Positions 37,927 to 46,864 of a DNA stretch of 64,000 nucleotides are shown here, one piece after another. Within the stretch, counting starts at the first letter, position 1; each line of letters starts with the position of its first letter. The notes under the pieces are model-generated. The model was not told the DNA's origin, did not search any database, and saw only the letters and a list, made by a program, of their open reading frames with translations. Origin of the DNA: Scytonema hofmannii PCC 7110 (GTDB lineage Bacteria; Cyanobacteriota; Cyanobacteriia; Cyanobacteriales; Nostocaceae); assembly GCF_000346485.2 (NCBI RefSeq), contig NZ_KQ976354.1, positions 3,467,747 through 3,531,746 on the forward strand, given 5' to 3'. The position numbers and the translations under genes are program-made.

Positions 37927-38529
37927 ATGGCTCGCGATAAAGAAGAAACAAAGGCACGAATTCTGGCAGCAGTTGGTAAACTCTTGGCAGAATCAGGCTT
38001 TCAGCAATTGGGGGTGAATGCGATCGCCCGTGAAGCAGGCGTCGATAAAGTGTTGATTTATCGATATTTTGAGAACCTTCCCTCCCTGCTACAAACCTTT
38101 GGCAAAGAGGGTAACTACTGGATTACAGTTGAAGAATTAGTTGGGAATGAAACAGATGTCGATGCCGAATCGCTGGCTGACTGGATGATTTTGTTCTTAA
38201 CGCACTTTTTAGATGACTTGCAAAAACGACCTGTTACGCAGGAAATTATGCGGTGGGAGTTACTTGAAGGTAATGAGTTAACCCATGAGTTGGCAACGGT
38301 GCGAGATCGGGTAGCAATTGATAGTGTGGAATTTTTGAGACAAAAGTGTTCCTTCCCGTCAGATAAAGATATTCCAGCGATCGCTGCAGTGTTGATTGCT
38401 GGAATTGTTTATCTAGTTCTGCGAACCAAAGTCAGCAATACGTTTTTGGGAATTGACTTTAGTTCACCAACTGGATGGCAACGGATCGAAAATGCGATCG
38501 CGTCTTTAGTTCAGGCAACTGTTGAGTAG
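37927..38529 (+). CDS. TetR/AcrR-family transcriptional repressor
   Basis: A 200-residue one-component regulator. The N-terminal DNA-binding domain is clear (ETKARILAAVGKLLAESGF, then VNAIAREAGVDKVLIYRYF). The C-terminal ~130 residues form the variable ligand-binding helical domain, with a hydrophobic helix near the end (IAAVLIAGIVYLVLR). It is divergent from the thioesterase gene and next to twin palindromic operators, so it probably autoregulates and represses that gene. An acyl-CoA or fatty-acid ligand is a guess from the neighbour. Confidence 0.9.
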   Translation: MARDKEETKARILAAVGKLLAESGFQQLGVNAIAREAGVDKVLIYRYFENLPSLLQTFGKEGNYWITVEELVGNETDVDAESLADWMILFLTHFLDDLQKRPVTQEIMRWELLEGNELTHELATVRDRVAIDSVEFLRQKCSFPSDKDIPAIAAVLIAGIVYLVLRTKVSNTFLGIDFSSPTGWQRIENAIASLVQATVE

Positions 38530-38614
38530 TCAGTAAAATGCACCCAAATTAAATATAGAAAAGTTCGTAAAATGTTGTTACTTTGAGATTACAGGCACGC
38601 ATTATCGACGTAGA

Positions 38615-40978
38615 ATGGAAAACCCCTCAAGTATTGAACAAATCTGGCAGTCTCCCCCAGAACCGATCGCTCAAATTCTTAATGCACCATCTCCACCAAC
38701 CATCCTGCTCTCTCCCAATCGTCAATGGATGGTAGAGTTAGAAAAACCATCATTACAGGCGATCGCTCACTTTGCAGAGCCAGAAATTCCATTGGCAGGG
38801 TTGCTCTTAAATCCCAAAACCAATGCACTCTCACGCCTGTCATTCTACCAGAATTTAAAAATTCGGGCAGTCAGTGTAGGAGATCGCGATCGAACAGTAG
38901 TCCTACCTGAAGGCGCTCAGATTGGCTATATTAGGTGGTCACCTAACAGTCAAAAACTAGCCTTTACCCTCACTCAAGACACGGGATTAGAACTGTGGGT
39001 TGTAGATGTCGATAATCTTACCTCGCAACAAATAACCGAGCCAACACTGAATGCAGCCTATGGAGAACCATACCGTTGGCTGTCTGATGAAGCACTGATT
39101 TGCAAATTCATTCCAACCCATCGAGGAGAACCCCCAGCTAAACCAAACGTTCCTTCGGGACCTATCATTCAAGAAAACTTTAGCGGTAAAAGTCCAAGTC
39201 GTACCTACACAAATCTCCTAAAAAACCCTCACGATGAGGCGTTATTTGAATACTACTTAACCGCAAACTTGGAAAAAGTGACTTTAGATGGTCAGCGCAC
39301 ACTACTAGTATCAGAAAGTCTTATTTATGAGGCTGTACCCTCCCCAAATAGCAAATATCTTCTACTGACTCAGCTGCACCGACCATTTTCTTATCAACTA
39401 CCAGCCTCATTTTTTCCCAAAACCCTTCAAGTGATAGATGACACGGGCAAATTGATTTATGAAGTTGCTGACGTGCCACTTTTCATGCGCCATACAACAA
39501 AATTTGACGAAGTGCGGACAGGAAGAAGAGAAATATCTTGGCGGAATGATACTGAAGCGACATTGCATTGGGTAGAAGCTTTAGATGAAGGCGATCCTAC
39601 CAATGATGTTGCCAAACGGGATGCTTTGTATGAATTAGAAGCACCTTTTACAGCTACACCAAAGCAACTTTGGCAATCTGAATATCGCTTTAATCATATT
39701 ATTTGGGGCAAGGAAGATGTAGCCCTGGTGTGGGAAAGATGGTACGACACGCGTAAAGAGCGGGTTTGGCGCATCTACCCACAAGCGCCCGACTCACCTC
39801 CACAATTATTATTTGACCGCAGTTTTGAAGATAAGTACACCGATCCGGGGTCACCGATGACAACTTTAAGTCCTCATAGATACCGAGTTTTACGCTTTGC
39901 ACCACAAAGTAATACCATTTATCTCAGTGGTCGTGGGGCATCTCCCAACGGTGTTCACCCATTTTTGGATAGTCTGGATTTAGAAACTGGGGACATACGA
40001 CGCCTGTGGCAATGTCAAGACCCTTATTTTGAAGATATTTCCTATATGCTAGATGATGAAGCACAAACTTTGATCTCTCACCGCCAATCCAAAACTGAGC
40101 CACCCAATTATTTTTTGTTTAATCGGACTAACAACCAAATTCCTCAGGCGATCACTCATTACCAAGACCCTGCTCCTCAGTTAGCTGGATTGCAAAGTGA
40201 GTTAGTCAAATATCAACGGGCAGATGGCGTGCAATTATCTGCAAAACTCTACTTGCCTCCTAGTTATGATGCCACTCGTGATGGGACTCTGCCAATTTTA
40301 TTTTGGGTGTATCCACAGGAATTTAAAGATAAGGAATTTGCAGGGCAAATTAATAGTTCTGAAAATACCTTCAGTCGTCCGAGTTATGCATCTGTTTTAT
40401 TTTTGCTAACTCAAGGTTATGCAGTTCTTTCCGGTCCGACAATGCCAATTATTGGTGAAGATAATGTAGAGCCAAATGATTCTTATGTGGAACAATTGAT
40501 TGCAGGAGCAAAAGCAGCAGTTGATTGTGTGGTTGATCGGGGTGTTGCCGATCCTCATCGTATTGGTATTAGCGGGCATTCCTATGGCGCATTTACTACG
40601 GTGAATTTATTAGCGCATACAGATTTATTCTGCATGGGAATAGCTAGGAGTGGGGCGTATAATCGCACTTTGACTCCTTTTGGTTTTCAACAAGAGCAGC
40701 GCCATTTTTGGGAAGCGACAGAGACTTACATTGATATGTCTCCCTTTACTCATGCTGCTAAAATCACAGCCCCACTTTTACTTATTCATGGAGAAAAAGA
40801 TAGTAATGCCGGTACATATCCTCTCCAAACCGAAAGATTGTATGAAGCATTGAAAGGGTTGGGAGCAACTGTTCGCAGTGTGATATTACCATTAGAAGAC
40901 CACGGCTATTACTCTCGGGAAGCAGTAGCTCATGTACTTTGGGAAATGGTGAACTGGTGTGATAAGTATCTGAAATGA
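38615..40978 (+). CDS. S9-family prolyl-oligopeptidase-like serine peptidase (glutamyl endopeptidase type)
   Basis: 787 residues. The first ~500 residues form a beta-propeller (for example GYIRWSPNSQKLAFTLTQ). The C-terminal ~270 are the catalytic alpha/beta hydrolase: Ser in GISGHSYGAF, Asp in IHGEKDSNAG, His in PLEDHGYYS. The SYASVLFLLTQGYAVLSGPT stretch resembles chloroplast glutamyl endopeptidase (CGEP), which has cyanobacterial relatives, so a stromal-type processing peptidase is plausible. No signal peptide, so probably cytoplasmic. The stop overlaps the next start by 4 bases (ATGA), coupling it to the nucleoside phosphorylase gene. Confidence 0.92.
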   Translation: MENPSSIEQIWQSPPEPIAQILNAPSPPTILLSPNRQWMVELEKPSLQAIAHFAEPEIPLAGLLLNPKTNALSRLSFYQNLKIRAVSVGDRDRTVVLPEGAQIGYIRWSPNSQKLAFTLTQDTGLELWVVDVDNLTSQQITEPTLNAAYGEPYRWLSDEALICKFIPTHRGEPPAKPNVPSGPIIQENFSGKSPSRTYTNLLKNPHDEALFEYYLTANLEKVTLDGQRTLLVSESLIYEAVPSPNSKYLLLTQLHRPFSYQLPASFFPKTLQVIDDTGKLIYEVADVPLFMRHTTKFDEVRTGRREISWRNDTEATLHWVEALDEGDPTNDVAKRDALYELEAPFTATPKQLWQSEYRFNHIIWGKEDVALVWERWYDTRKERVWRIYPQAPDSPPQLLFDRSFEDKYTDPGSPMTTLSPHRYRVLRFAPQSNTIYLSGRGASPNGVHPFLDSLDLETGDIRRLWQCQDPYFEDISYMLDDEAQTLISHRQSKTEPPNYFLFNRTNNQIPQAITHYQDPAPQLAGLQSELVKYQRADGVQLSAKLYLPPSYDATRDGTLPILFWVYPQEFKDKEFAGQINSSENTFSRPSYASVLFLLTQGYAVLSGPTMPIIGEDNVEPNDSYVEQLIAGAKAAVDCVVDRGVADPHRIGISGHSYGAFTTVNLLAHTDLFCMGIARSGAYNRTLTPFGFQQEQRHFWEATETYIDMSPFTHAAKITAPLLLIHGEKDSNAGTYPLQTERLYEALKGLGATVRSVILPLEDHGYYSREAVAHVLWEMVNWCDKYLK

Positions 40979-41830
40979 TTAATGCCACGTTGTATCATAT
41001 TGGGTTTGGACGAGATGACCTTGGGGAGAATCCACCAAGCATTGCTCTTTTGTCTGGCGATCCGGAACGGGCAAAGTTAATTGCTCATTCTTACTTACAT
41101 TCGGTGCGTCTTTTGTCGGAAAATCGCGGGCTGAATAGTTATATGGGTGTTTTACCCAATGGGCGATAAGCTGGGTACAGCTTGCGCTTCGCGATAAGCC
41201 GGGTACGGCTTGCGCTAAGAGCGATCGCTCTTGTGTGCAACGAGTGGTATGGGTGCATCATCTACAAGTATCGTTGTTCATGAGCTAGTACAAGTTGGTA
41301 TTCGGCTCATTATACGCGTTGGCAGTTGTGGTTCTATACAAGAACACGTGACAGTTGGTAGCACGGTGATTACCAGTGCTGCTTTATGCCGTCAAGGTGC
41401 AGCTAATGACATTGCACCTGTAGAATATCCCGCCGCCGCAGATCCTTTTGTGACAGTTGCTCTAGTTAATGCAGCAAACACTCTGAATGTCAAGTACCAT
41501 CTTGGTATTACGGCATCAGTTGATACTTTTTATGAGGGACAAGAGCGATCGCAGTCAGTTCAGAGACCTCTGTTACGCTCTTTAAGTGGAATTACGGAAG
41601 AATATCGTTCTTTAAATATACTGAACTATGAAATGGAGTGCGGCACTTTGTTAAAGATGGCAGGTGTTTACGGTGTTCGAGCAGGTTGTATATGTGGCGT
41701 TATTGCCCAACGCACAGTGAAGGAAGACATTGTGTTAGCAGAAAAAGACACTGCCATTGACAATGCCATTCGGATCGCTATAAAAGCAGCAGAACAATGG
41801 GAAGAACCAGTACGAGTCGTTGGCAACTGA
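40975..41830 (+). pseudogene. Nucleoside phosphorylase gene interrupted by a repeat insertion
   Basis: Two reading frames join into one uridine/purine nucleoside phosphorylase. The first (40975-41169) covers the N-terminus, with the phosphate-site motif LLSGDPERAKLIAHS. The second (from about 41226) holds the core: CATSGMGASSTSIVVHEL, RVGSCGSI and NYEMECGTL (ribose-binding Glu). The break lies at a HIP1 octamer. A 58-base insert with GCGAT repeated at both ends brings a stop (TAA 41167-41169) and a frameshift. Removing it restores ...LPNGRSLLCATSGMG... in frame. The allele is most likely inactive unless the C-terminal part starts separately at TTG 41231. Confidence 0.88.
41163..41228. repeat. 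HIP1-splitting hairpin repeat, double copy
   Basis: Two units, starting AAGCTGGGTACAGCTT and AAGCCGGGTACGGCTT. Each forms a 6-bp hairpin with a GGTA loop, and the units differ by a compensatory T-A to C-G pair. Flanks are GCGAT on the left and GCGATCGC on the right. The single copy at 32660 is the same as the first unit. Confidence 0.85.
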
Positions 41831-41931
41831 ATCAGGGTACCGCTTCTTGTTTAAAGTTTTAATGAAGAGTTGCTTATGCTCTCGAAATTCGTTAGCATCA
41901 AATTTTCATCATAATTTAGTGCAGACGTATT

Positions 41932-42219
41932 ATGGATATTAGCCGCGACATTGATTCACTTTCCAACTTCAAACTGCATACGTCGAAGTTCTTGGAACAA
42001 ATGAAAGAAACAAAGGAACCTGTGGTGTTGACCATTAACGGGAAGGCAGAGCTTGTGGTGCAGGAAGCACAAGCGTATCAGGCTCTTCTTGACCGTATCG
42101 AGTACCTGGAAACGGTCAAAGCGATAGAGCAGGGCTTACAGGATGCAAAAGACGGTAAAACCATTGCTATAGAAGAGTTTGAAGCGAGAATGCGGCAAAA
42201 ACATGGCATTCAAGGTTGA
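41932..42219 (+). CDS. Phd/YefM-type antitoxin
   Basis: 95 residues. The N-terminal Phd/YefM fold is seen in FKLHTSKFLEQMKETKEPVVLTINGKAELVV; the C-terminal tail is charged and presumably toxin-binding (IEEFEARMRQKHG). It would bind and neutralise the overlapping downstream toxin and repress the operon. The toxin start lies inside its last codons. Confidence 0.9.
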   Translation: MDISRDIDSLSNFKLHTSKFLEQMKETKEPVVLTINGKAELVVQEAQAYQALLDRIEYLETVKAIEQGLQDAKDGKTIAIEEFEARMRQKHGIQG

Positions 42220-42526
42220 AATCTCTTTACGCGCCAGTCAGCAGATAGAAGAAGCGTATCTTTGGTTAGAGGAGAGAAACCCTGTTGCCGCTAACAAGTG
42301 GTTCAATGGCTTGATGACAGCGATTCACTCGCTGGAAGATTCTCCCCGACGTTGTGCCAAAATACCAGAGCAGGACGACTTTCCCCAAGGGATTTACCAG
42401 CTAATTTACCAAAAAAAGTACCGCATCATTTTCTTGGTTCAGGATGAAGAAGAAACGGTGTATGTCTTGGCCGTTCGCCATACAGCGTACAAACCTTTAG
42501 AAAATGACGATTTCGAGATTCTATAA
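42203..42526 (+). CDS. RelE/ParE-family toxin
   Basis: 107 residues from ATG 42203 (MAFKVEISLRASQQIEEAYLW), overlapping the antitoxin by 17 bases. The fold pattern matches ParE/RelE: an N-terminal strand and helix pair, then YRIIFLVQDEEETVYVLAVRHTAYKP, with the Arg-His typical of the C-terminal strand. RelE members cut mRNA on the ribosome and ParE members poison gyrase; which applies here cannot be told. Confidence 0.88.
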   Translation: MAFKVEISLRASQQIEEAYLWLEERNPVAANKWFNGLMTAIHSLEDSPRRCAKIPEQDDFPQGIYQLIYQKKYRIIFLVQDEEETVYVLAVRHTAYKPLENDDFEIL

Positions 42527-42600
42527 AATTCTCCCCCATCGACTCAACCAAAAATTCTTAACAGTTGACCAGTTATGTATACGGTACAAGGAGATTAACT

Positions 42601-42630
42601 GGTAACTGGTCACTGGTCACTGGTCACTGT
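42601..42630. repeat. Heptameric tandem repeat, complement of (ACCAGTG)n
   Basis: Nearly four TCACTGG units between the toxin gene and the convergent MBL-fold gene. On the minus strand they encode the last residues (TSDQ) and the stop of that gene. Confidence 0.9.
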
Positions 42631-43380
42631 TATTTCAAAGCGATCGCCTGGGGTTGGTTCAATCACCTGTACTGAAAGATGATTTTGTGCAAGCAACGAA
42701 CGAAATTCCGCAATACTACCAGTAATTTGAAGGAAAGAATTTAGCAATCCTTCAAAAACCACATCACCGCCTGATGCTGTATGAATCATCACTTGCGGTT
42801 GCAACCATTGAGCAACTTCTAAAGCGTGTTTTCTGCCCCTAATAATAGGACCAACTAATGGCAACCCTAAATCATATTGTGGTGTAATAACAACATCTAT
42901 GGGAGCAAATTGCTTAAGTGAGGGAGAATGATGCCCGTGCGGTTCGTAATATACACTGAAGCCAGTTTCCAACTCTTTGATGATGTAACCGTTCTCAACC
43001 AAAGTCGGACCGATTGAAGAACCGGGAGTTGCTGTGATTGCGACACTCCGATCCAGATTAAACGTCTCGCCATGAGCGAGTGCCGTGATTTCTGTGTAAT
43101 TTAACTGCTTTACCACTTTAGCTGCATTGGGAGACGCCACAACAGGAATGTTGCGATCAATTTGCTTTAGTGTTGGTGTATGAGCATGGTCTTCCAAACC
43201 TTGAGACAGCACAATTAGGTCAATATTTTCTGGTATCGTGCGTTCTTTAGTCCGAAAACCTTTGAAGAACCAATCCAAATTGCCAAAGACGAGGGAACCT
43301 ACCAGCCAAGGATCGATGAGTATTCGTTTTCCACCCATCTCAACCAACCATGAATTGCTGTCTAACCAAGTTAAGTACAT
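42610..43380 (-). CDS. MBL-fold protein with degenerate metal motif
   Basis: 256 residues with the UlaG-like metallo-beta-lactamase fold: start TWLDSNSWLVEMGGKRILIDPW, later GPTLVENGYIIKELETG and VYYEPHGHHSPS. The metal motif HxHxDH is here SQGLEDH, so the first two His are replaced by Ser and Gly while the Asp-His pair stays. It may bind one metal or none, so its catalytic status is unclear. Homologues of this sort occur in cyanobacteria and plants. The final residues (TSDQ) come from the heptamer repeat. Confidence 0.8.
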   Translation of the reverse strand: MYLTWLDSNSWLVEMGGKRILIDPWLVGSLVFGNLDWFFKGFRTKERTIPENIDLIVLSQGLEDHAHTPTLKQIDRNIPVVASPNAAKVVKQLNYTEITALAHGETFNLDRSVAITATPGSSIGPTLVENGYIIKELETGFSVYYEPHGHHSPSLKQFAPIDVVITPQYDLGLPLVGPIIRGRKHALEVAQWLQPQVMIHTASGGDVVFEGLLNSFLQITGSIAEFRSLLAQNHLSVQVIEPTPGDRFEITVTSDQ

Positions 43381-43788
43381 AAAGTTTTGTAAAGATAAGA
43401 CCTAACTATAATTATCTGTTATTGGGGAGACCGTGCCAATACGGACGTTTCGGTACGCTAAGGAAAAACTCGAAATGCGGAAATTCATGTTTATGAAGGG
43501 TTTCAGCGAGTGTCAAAAGAATGGAAAATTTTCGTATTCAGCGCAAAAAGTTGGTTTTGTATGCCTGTTTTGCGGTTATTGTGATAACCCACATTCCGTA
43601 GTTCAAAATGTAGTACAAAAGGCTACATAATGATGTCTGAGTATGAGTAAATAATAAGACACATAAAGGTTCAGTAAACCCGCATTTAGTTGCTATGAAC
43701 TCCGAAGCCTTACGATATCCTCTATCAAAAAGTCGTTCTCTTTTCTCTATTTTTCGTTACATACTTATAAATTTTCACGCCTACCTAC
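43381..43788. other. Intergenic gap without convincing gene
   Basis: About 400 bases between the MBL-fold gene start and the truncated DUF1989 gene. A 65-codon plus-strand reading frame at 43433-43630 is open, but has no family resemblance or good ribosome-binding site. No hairpin or repeat was noted. Confidence 0.5.
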
Positions 43789-44184
43789 TTAATCGCTTTC
43801 GCCATATTTGTTGTAACGACCTTCGCCATATTTAGCTGCGTTGCCAGTAGCATTACTGCATCCGCAAATTAAATCGTGATAGCCGTTTGTATCTTCTGTG
43901 ATAGATAAAAGAATGCGACCCATGTCAGAGTAAATCACCATACCCTTTTTGAGGAAGGCATTGAACTGAATTTTAGCGGTATCTGCTACGTTCAGCCGTT
44001 CTATTGGGCTATCTGCGTTGTAGCAAATCATCGAAACGCCTTGAGAGCCTTCCAAATCAGTTACACGGAGGGTATTTCCCCGTTTGATTACGCCATGCCA
44101 ATAGGCACCGCCCGGTAGCTTTTCATCCACTAAGTGAAGGCTTGGATCGATTGTTGTGATCGGCGAAATAGATGCTTGCACCAT
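43789..44184 (-). CDS. Truncated urea-carboxylase-associated protein (DUF1989)
   Basis: 131 residues that read as the first part of the DUF1989 family: LPGGAYWHGVIKRGNTLRVTDLEGSQG, MVIYSDMGRILLSITEDTNGYHD and CGCSNATGNAAKYGEG. Members usually run about 200-240 residues and continue after KYGEG with a conserved block beginning near NGRDRF. Here the frame stops after NKYGESD. It is the last gene of an ABC uptake operon, 21 bases after the ATPase gene. Full-length relatives sit beside urea/guanidine carboxylase or such transporters. It is probably a damaged gene, though a short functional form cannot be excluded. Confidence 0.75.
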   Translation of the reverse strand: MVQASISPITTIDPSLHLVDEKLPGGAYWHGVIKRGNTLRVTDLEGSQGVSMICYNADSPIERLNVADTAKIQFNAFLKKGMVIYSDMGRILLSITEDTNGYHDLICGCSNATGNAAKYGEGRYNKYGESD

Positions 44185-44205
44185 AAAATTTTCCTAATGA
44201 GCAGT

Positions 44206-44973
44206 TTACGGGTTAACATTTCCTTCATTACGTAATATACTTGCCAGTCTATCCTTATATTCCTGAAATATGGGATGACGTTTGACTTGAGGATCGGATT
44301 TGCTTGGCAATTGGATTTGCAATTCTTGCTTAATTGTACCTGGTCGCACGCTTAATACGTAGATACGTTGAGATAGAAAAATTGCTTCTTCAACATCGTG
44401 AGTAATCAGAAAAATTGTCGTGTTTGTGCTACGCCAAATTTCTAGTAGAAATTGTTGCATGACTTCTTTCGTCTGTACATCCAACGCACCAAAGGGTTCA
44501 TCCATGAGTAAAATTTTGGGTTTTGATGCTAAAGCACGAGCGATCGCTACCCGTTGCTTCATCCCACCGGAAAGTTCCTGCGGTAGCGCTTTAGCAAATC
44601 CCAATAACCCCACGACTTCTAAATAATAAGTGGCTTGTTGTCTTCTGAGTACTTTAGACACACCTTGCAGTTTTAAGCCAAATTCTACGTTTTCTATCAC
44701 ACTCATCCACGGATAGAGAGTATAACTTTGAAATATCATCCCCCGATCGGAGCCTGGTCCTGTCACGCGTACTCCATCAACTAAAATATCCCCCCCTGTC
44801 GGAGTATCTAACCCCGCAATTAACCGTAGCAATGTTGACTTACCACAACCACTGGCTCCTAGTGCACAGACAAACTCGCCCTCTTCTACGTACAAATTGA
44901 TGTTTTTAAGTACAGTCAACAAACCGTGTCTAGTTTTGAATTGTTTGTGGAGTTGATTAACTTCTAAATGCAT
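44206..44973 (-). CDS. ABC transporter ATPase (nitrate/taurine/guanidine-type)
   Basis: A 255-residue ATPase of the NrtD/TauB/SsuB group. Walker A GASGCGKSTLLRL, Q-loop IFQSYTLYPWM, signature LSGGMKQRVAIARAL, Walker B ILLMDEPFGALD and switch His LITHDVEEA are all present. It energises import through the permease encoded 8 bases upstream. No regulatory C-terminal extension is present. The gene order binding protein, permease, ATPase, DUF1989 points to a nitrogen compound of the urea/guanidine class. Confidence 0.93.
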   Translation of the reverse strand: MHLEVNQLHKQFKTRHGLLTVLKNINLYVEEGEFVCALGASGCGKSTLLRLIAGLDTPTGGDILVDGVRVTGPGSDRGMIFQSYTLYPWMSVIENVEFGLKLQGVSKVLRRQQATYYLEVVGLLGFAKALPQELSGGMKQRVAIARALASKPKILLMDEPFGALDVQTKEVMQQFLLEIWRSTNTTIFLITHDVEEAIFLSQRIYVLSVRPGTIKQELQIQLPSKSDPQVKRHPIFQEYKDRLASILRNEGNVNP

Positions 44974-44981
44974 AAAGAACC

Positions 44982-45830
44982 TTAATCCTCAGCCCACTTA
45001 CAAAAAACACGTAGTAACAACCGAAACAAAAGGTCAATTGTTAAACCAATCAAGCCAATAACAATCAACCCAGCAAAAATTTCATCAGTTTTGAGATATC
45101 TTTGGGCAACACTAATCCTACGACCTAAACCTTCTGTAGCCGCTACTAATTCAGAAACGATTACTAAGTTCCAAGATGCTGCCATATTAACCCGACAAGC
45201 ATCAATGATATTAGGCAGAATAAATGGAAAAATGACTTGCAGTAAAACTTGTTTTCTGTGACCCCCTAAAGTATAAGTAGTTTCCAATAAGTGCTTGGGA
45301 ACAAATTTCACTGCATCCATCACCATTAAGGTGTTAAAAAACAGTGTGCCGATAAAAATCAGCATAATTTTTGGAGTTTCTCCCAGTCCCAGATATAAAA
45401 TTAGTAAAGGAATAAAAGCTGGGGCTGGCATATAGCGCACAATACCAATAATTGGTTCTAGCAATGCCCGAAAGCTGGCAAAACTCCCCATTAAAGTGCC
45501 TAAAGGAATAGAAAACATTGCCGCCAGTAAAAACCCAGCAACGACCCGAAACAAGCTAAAGGCAATATCTTTTTGCAAATCACCACTTGCTAAAAGCCTT
45601 TGAAATGCACCCCAGACCTGACTGGGAGTAGGAAGAAATAAAGATGGGATGAATCCAGTATTAGAAATAACCCACCACAGAAGTATAGGGACAGTAATGG
45701 ATAAGAACATTAAAGTCCCAGCCAAGTTTTGAGGAATATCCTCAGCAATGCGCCAAAAAACGGTTTGTGATAATATTTTATGAGGACGATTAGAGTTAAC
45801 TTCCTGCGAGTCTTCAGCGTATTGGTTCAT
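44982..45830 (-). CDS. ABC transporter permease (nitrate/taurine/guanidine-type)
   Basis: A 282-residue inner-membrane protein with about six helices and the BPD_transp_1 signature, including the EAA-type loop (LLETTYTLGGHRKQVLLQVIF), the ATPase docking site. It is the partner of the ATPase and binding protein in the same operon. Its start overlaps the binding-protein stop by 4 bases (ATGA), indicating translational coupling. Confidence 0.93.
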   Translation of the reverse strand: MNQYAEDSQEVNSNRPHKILSQTVFWRIAEDIPQNLAGTLMFLSITVPILLWWVISNTGFIPSLFLPTPSQVWGAFQRLLASGDLQKDIAFSLFRVVAGFLLAAMFSIPLGTLMGSFASFRALLEPIIGIVRYMPAPAFIPLLILYLGLGETPKIMLIFIGTLFFNTLMVMDAVKFVPKHLLETTYTLGGHRKQVLLQVIFPFILPNIIDACRVNMAASWNLVIVSELVAATEGLGRRISVAQRYLKTDEIFAGLIVIGLIGLTIDLLFRLLLRVFCKWAED

Positions 45831-46864
45831 GATTTTTGCTTTGCGGCATAGGCTTTGACAAAGCGATCGTCAAAGAGTTGGTTAAGATTAGGCGCTTGTT
45901 TTGATAAACCAGCTTCAACAAGAAATTTACTAATTTCTCCAGCAGCGTAACTAAGCGATGTCATGTCTTGACCGGGACTAAAAGCTTGTAAATTCTCTTT
46001 TATTGTAAAAATTTTAGTGCCTGCGTCGTATGCCTTATATTCTGAAATTGACACACCAGCACGTTTTGCCATAATTTCGTAAGCTTTGTCTCGATTTGCT
46101 TTGATAAAATCTAAAGTAGCAAACCAAGTGTTTACTAAAGCTTGTACATCTTGTGGACGTTCATTAATGAGTTGGCGGCTGACGACTAAGTGGTCAGGAA
46201 TTGCACCAGGAAAGTCTTTGGAACTGAACAATTCCTTACTGCCAGAACGTGATAATGCCTTTGTGGTGAAAGGTGCAAAAACTCCGACTGCATCAACTTT
46301 ACCAGCAACAAAAGCTGCTGCTGCTGCACCTGTTTCTAGTGGCTGAAACTGAATATCGGCTTGAGTTAAATCTGCTTTTTTCAAACCCAGCAACAATAGA
46401 AAATGGTCAACTGTTCCTTCTTCAGCAGCAACTGTTTTACCTTTAAGGTCAGCAATGCTGTTAATTCCTTCTCGGACAATAATTTTGTCATTACCAGTTG
46501 AATTATCGTTGACCAATACAATGACTTGATCCGAGCCTGCCGCTACTGAGCTAATCGTATCATTCAACGTTTGGGTATTGGCATTAAGTTGACCTGCTCG
46601 TAGGGCATTGATAGAATCTAAATAGCCATCAAACCACTTCAACTCTACATTAACTTTATTCGTCTCAAATAAGTTTTGCTCTTGAGAAACTTGCCAAGGA
46701 AACCAACCTGGCCAAGCACTAAAGCCAAACTGAATTGGTACAGTGCTAACTGGGGTAGTAGAATTTAGCGGCGTAGAAGTTTGCTGGTTGGGAGTACAAC
46801 TGACTGCGATCGCAAGACTGAGTAAAAAAACTGCGAATAAAGACGATAACTTACGAATATTCAT
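45827..46864 (-). CDS. ABC transporter substrate-binding lipoprotein (NMT1/TauA-like)
   Basis: 345 residues from ATG 46864, which gives a clean signal (KLSSLFAVFLLSLAIAVSC) ending in a lipobox-like Cys. A longer reading from 46930 adds residues without signal character. The mature protein is of the NMT1/SsuA-like class (FGFSAWPGWFPWQVSQEQNL; LKGKTVAAEEGTVDHFLLLL). The ligand cannot be read. The DUF1989 neighbour is typical of urea-carboxylase-region or guanidine uptake systems, as known from Synechocystis sll1080-1082. No ykkC guanidine-I riboswitch could be recognised upstream. Confidence 0.85.
   Translation of the reverse strand: MNIRKLSSLFAVFLLSLAIAVSCTPNQQTSTPLNSTTPVSTVPIQFGFSAWPGWFPWQVSQEQNLFETNKVNVELKWFDGYLDSINALRAGQLNANTQTLNDTISSVAAGSDQVIVLVNDNSTGNDKIIVREGINSIADLKGKTVAAEEGTVDHFLLLLGLKKADLTQADIQFQPLETGAAAAAFVAGKVDAVGVFAPFTTKALSRSGSKELFSSKDFPGAIPDHLVVSRQLINERPQDVQALVNTWFATLDFIKANRDKAYEIMAKRAGVSISEYKAYDAGTKIFTIKENLQAFSPGQDMTSLSYAAGEISKFLVEAGLSKQAPNLNQLFDDRFVKAYAAKQKS

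Noticed and set aside
43433-43630. 65-codon frame with several Cys
   Set aside because: Weak start context and no recognisable family; left as part of an intergenic gap.
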